A stretch of 64,000 nucleotides of DNA from Chlamydomonas sphaeroides (lineage: Eukaryota; Chlorophyta; Chlorophyceae; Chlamydomonadales; Chlamydomonadaceae), in NCBI GenBank assembly GCA_001662425.1, contig BDDC01000084.1, forward strand, positions 1 through 64,000. Reading direction: 5' to 3'. A program made the position numbers and the translations under genes. The notes under the pieces were generated by a model. That model ran no database searches. It was not told the DNA's origin and was given only the letters and a program-made list of their open reading frames with translations. Positions 60,529 to 64,000 of the stretch are shown here, piece after piece (within the stretch, counting starts at the first letter, position 1; each line of letters starts with the position of its first letter).

Positions 60529-63500
60529 ATGCTCGCGACGGCAACCCCTTCCGACAACAGCAGCAATAATAACACCAATCGCAGCACTCCCGACACCCTG
60601 CGAGCCATGGCGCACCCGGCAAACTACGCGATGGCTGCAGCGCTGATGTTCACCGTCGCGCTTGCGGCCTACGCCGCCGGCATGTGGACCTCCGAAGCAG
60701 CGACCATGCGCTGCGAGTGCGGCTTTCCATCACCAGACGCTGCGCACAAGGCCAGCACCGGAGCCGTTAGCGGCGCCCTGCAGCGCGCCTTTCGCGGCCC
60801 CGCGCAAGACGGCGGCGGCACGGCGGCGTCGTACCGCCGAGCGGCGGTCGCTGGCGCTGCGGTGCTGCGGCTGGTGCGTCCCTTTCACTGGCACGGCCGG
60901 GTTTCTGGAGCTGGGGGGGTTCCGCTGTCTGCTTACAACGCCAGGTCGCTGACCACAACGCTCGGTTACTCCGCCTGTGACCTGTGTCTATGGTGGTGTC
61001 GGGGTCTATCTAGCGGCGACGCGTGCCCTGTCCCATTGCTCCTCAGCCCCATGCGCCAGCTCACTCCTACTCCACGCACGCTGCCGCCCGCCCGCAGGAC
61101 GGCGGCGGCAATCCTAGCACGCAGCAGGCGCCGCAGAGCGACGCCATCGGCGAGCCCACACAGTTTGCGCCCGCCTTCCCGGAGAACCGCGCCGCCGCGC
61201 TGGCCGCAGCCGGAGGGCAGATAGACGCAGGCCCGGGCGCGGCTGCGGGGGGTGGCAGCCCCTCGGCCGCTGAGGTGGCGCTGCTGCGCGAGGAGGTGGC
61301 CTTCCTCCGCCGCAAGGTGCGGGGTCCGACGGCACGCGGAGGCAAGCGGCGGTCTTGCTGCATGGGAGCGTGGCCCAGGAGCGTGGCTGGCGCAACGGTG
61401 CATGCTAGGCCAAGGCCTGCCAATGAGCGCCGTGCCGTTCTTCCGTGCTGCATCAGGTGCTGGCGCTGCGTCAGTCGTACGGCCAGGCGTACTGCGCCGT
61501 GCACGGCATCGGACCCTCGGGCGGCTTCTGCCTGGCGGCCGCGGGTGCGGCGGCGGCGCGCGTGGGGTCTGAGCACGCAGCCCTCTGTGTGGGGGTGGTC
61601 CAGCTAAAGGAGGTGTAGCTAAAGGAGGCCGCCACAGGGGGCTGGGCGCGGATGACACCGCAGCCAGCTTCGGCCTGGCGATGGCTGAGCCAGGCGTCGT
61701 CTGCCGCCCCCGCACCTGACCCAGACTGGGTGTACCGGCAGCCGCGCTGCCAGGCACCTTGGCGCGCTACAAAGCTGCGGTACCATGGTTCGTACGTATA
61801 TTAGGCAGAGCGCCGCACTCACCCTCGGGCCGCGCCGTCACGCCGGCCCCAACGCCATGCCCCGCCCCGCAGCCGACGGCGGCGCGGCGGGCGGCACCGT
61901 GAGCGGCAGCTACTGCGACGGCCCCATGTGTGCGGCGCTGGGGTCGGGCCTGCTGGCGGGGGCCACCGTGGCGGACCTGGGCGCAGGTGCGGTTTCAGCA
62001 GCGGGAGGGGGGGGCCGAGGCGAGAGATAGGGGGGCAGGACGGCGTTGTGGGAGTGCGGAGAGCTGGGGTTCCTTGCGGGAGGGCGGAGCAGGAGTTCGG
62101 GGTGGGAGGGCGGGGCAGGGGTTCGGGCTTCAGGGTGGGAGGACGGATTGTCTGCAGCTGCTCCGCAGAGCAGCAAGCGAGCTGGCGTATGCGGGGTCGT
62201 CGGGGACATGACAGCACTCTGGTGTGGGGTTAGGCACGAGGAGGCCTGGATGGAGGGTGGGGTAACAGCGACAGTCGCATGGCTGGTGGCCGGGAGGCCG
62301 TGCCAGCGCCGAGGAAAGCCCCGGCCACTCCGCCGCTGCTCCCGGCCGCCGCAGGCCGAGGGCAGTACGGCAAGTGCCTCAAGGACCACGTGGCACGATA
62401 CTCGCCGTACGACGGCAGCGAGGGCATCGAGGTGCGGCTGGGCCGGGGCGAGGCAGGGTACGGCACGGAGCGGGCAGCGACTGCGCCAACTTGGTGCCTT
62501 ACGTGTGTGGCGTCGGGCGTGGCCGTGGCCCTCTGTTCCCGGCCACCGGCGTGGCCGTCGAATGTCGCCCTTCACGCCCGTGACCCGCTCTTCTTCCCAT
62601 GGCTGTGACCCTCTCTTCATGACCCCCAACCTCCGTGACCCCGGTTCGCCCGCTCCCCAGGCCGTCACCGGCGGCGCTGTGCGGTTCCTGGACCTGTCGG
62701 AGCCGACCTGGCTGGGGACCACCTTCGACTGGGTCATGTCGCTCGAGGCGCGTTGCGTTGTGGGGCAGCCGCGCGGCACGGGCCGCAGCGACTCGGCATG
62801 AGCACGCGCGCGCATGCATGGTGCTCGGGACGTGGGCGGGGAGCAGGGCCAGAGGGGACTTCGCTCGATTTCGTGCCTGCCTGGCCGCCTCCCTGCCTTG
62901 CTTCCGATGCCCGCCTGGACCTCCCCCGCCTGCTTCCCCTCCCACCACACATACCCAACTAAACGCATCCCTACCTGCCTGTTACGCACGACCGACGCGT
63001 CACCACACCCCCTCGAAATACTGTCGCGTGTTCCGCTATTGCTTGACCTTAACATGAGCCCACCTCGGCCGCCAGGTGGGCGAGCACATAGCGGCCGACA
63101 AGGAGGCGGCCTTCCTGGGCAACGTGCTGCGGGTACGGCACACGACCGCACGGCGCACGGGACACGAGGGGTGTACGGCGGGGATTGTACGGGGCAACAT
63201 ACTGCGGTACCTCAGAAGTCGGGGAGTGAGGGCGCACCGGCTGCCACTCGCCACTCTGGGTTCAGGCCTGAGCCTCCTGCAGGTTGGAGGGTCCTGACCC
63301 CGGCGGCTGTGCCGTGTGTGCCGTGGGGCCGCATGCCGGCCGCTCAGCCGCCTCGAACCTCGGAACTCGGCGGCTGCTATTGCAGGCACCCTGCTTCCTG
63401 TGGCAGTCTTCCGAAAGCCGCCACGCCATGCCGCGGTGCCGCCCGCCTGCCCTCGTTGCCCCCGACAGCACGCGACCCGCGGCATCGTGCTGAGCTGGGC

Positions 63501-64000
63501 TGTGCCCGGTCAGGTGGGCTTCCTCGAGAGGCAGGCCACCCAGCAAACAGCACCGGCGTGCGTCCCTCCAGGGCTGTGGGCAATGGGCGCATCACCGGCT
63601 GGCCTGCCCAGGGTGGACCCAGGCCTTCACGCGCCTGCCCGTGTCTGCTGGCTGGGCAGGGCCGCCGGCCAGGGCTGGCCCCTGGCACCGGCTGCCGCGG
63701 TGGGGGCGCTCTCGCATACCCCGCAACCCCTATCCCACGCCTCTGCCCCCTATCCCACGCCTCTGCCCCCAGGGCGGCCACCACCACGTCAATGAGCGGC
63801 CCAACGACTACATCGTCACAAGGGTGCGTATGCCTAGAAGTTGGAGGGAGCGGGATATGGGAGGGACAGTGTGGGGTGATAGCCCCAGGGTACGTGCCGC
63901 CCCGGCGCCTAGCGACTGCACCGTCGCTCGGCTGCGAAGTGGACGTTTGGGACGAGCTCGTGAGGTGGAGAAGACGGGACGGTCGGGTTGCGGGCGGCTA
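60529..64000 (+). CDS. Membrane-anchored SAM-dependent methyltransferase, 3' end outside window
   Basis: Nine exons in frame, 361 codons so far: 60529-60873, 61098-61316, 61457-61544, 61873-61986, 62355-62431, 62661-62747, 63076-63132, 63469-63513, 63773-63823; the window ends in the next intron. Residues 34-52 (AMAAALMFTVALAAYAAGMW) form one membrane segment, so a type II membrane protein is likely. A short helical region (EVALLREEVAFLRRK) precedes the catalytic domain. Motif I is VADLGAGRGQYGKCL, the acidic strand-2 end is YDGSEGIE, then FDWVMSLEVGEHI, GIVLSWAVPGQ and GHHHVNERPNDYIV, a set typical of class I methyltransferases. The substrate is unknown. Joining MSLE to VGEHI needs a GC donor (GAG/GCGCGT). 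An alternative start is the ATG at 60607. Confidence 0.8.

Overview
The window is nuclear DNA of a green alga of the Chlamydomonas/Volvox group (Chlamydomonadales). This rests on very high GC, many short GT-AG introns with GTGAG or GTGCG donors, alanine/glycine-rich proteins, and gene content: homologs of the Chlamydomonas basal-body proteins ASQ2 (TBCCD1) and UNI2 (CEP120), plus two starch-binding CBM20 coiled-coil proteins. No species is assigned. All gene models were built by eye from splice sites, frame continuity and family motifs. None has transcript support.

Layout. 1-718: the last two exons of an unidentified gene. 1.65-4.28 kb (-): ZC3HC1/NIPA-like zinc-finger protein, head-to-head with ASQ2/TBCCD1 (4.89-10.25 kb, +). 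11.33-15.10 kb (+): CBM20 coiled-coil protein 1. 16.75-23.10 kb (+): UNI2/CEP120, tail-to-tail with a tubulin-tyrosine-ligase-like gene (23.88-26.31 kb, -), which a 427-base assembly gap interrupts. 28.22-33.75 kb (-): UTP3/SAS10, head-to-head with LTN1/Listerin (35.09-44.46 kb, +). 46.44-47.46 kb (+): a small cysteine-rich protein. 51.36-55.70 kb (-): CBM20 coiled-coil protein 2, with two CBM20 domains. 55.7-60.5 kb: repeat-rich, with no gene I can defend. 60.53 kb to the end (+): a membrane-anchored SAM-dependent methyltransferase that runs off the window.

Themes. ASQ2, UNI2 and the TTLL gene put three centriole/microtubule genes within about 21 kb. UTP3 (ribosome small-subunit assembly) and LTN1 (ribosome-associated quality control) share one divergent intergenic region. 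The two CBM20 proteins (581 and 569 aa) have the starch-binding-plus-coiled-coil layout known from pyrenoid starch-sheath proteins such as SAGA1.

The most unusual signal is a roughly 160-bp element present seven times: two copies in one ASQ2 intron and five in one UTP3 intron. All copies lie in introns and all have the same orientation relative to host transcription, although the hosts are on opposite strands. The element has a nearly invariant core of about 60 bp and a conserved hairpin, so it may be an intron-borne structured RNA or a short mobile element. A second unusual signal is that about 5 of some 90 introns need a GC donor to keep conserved frames.
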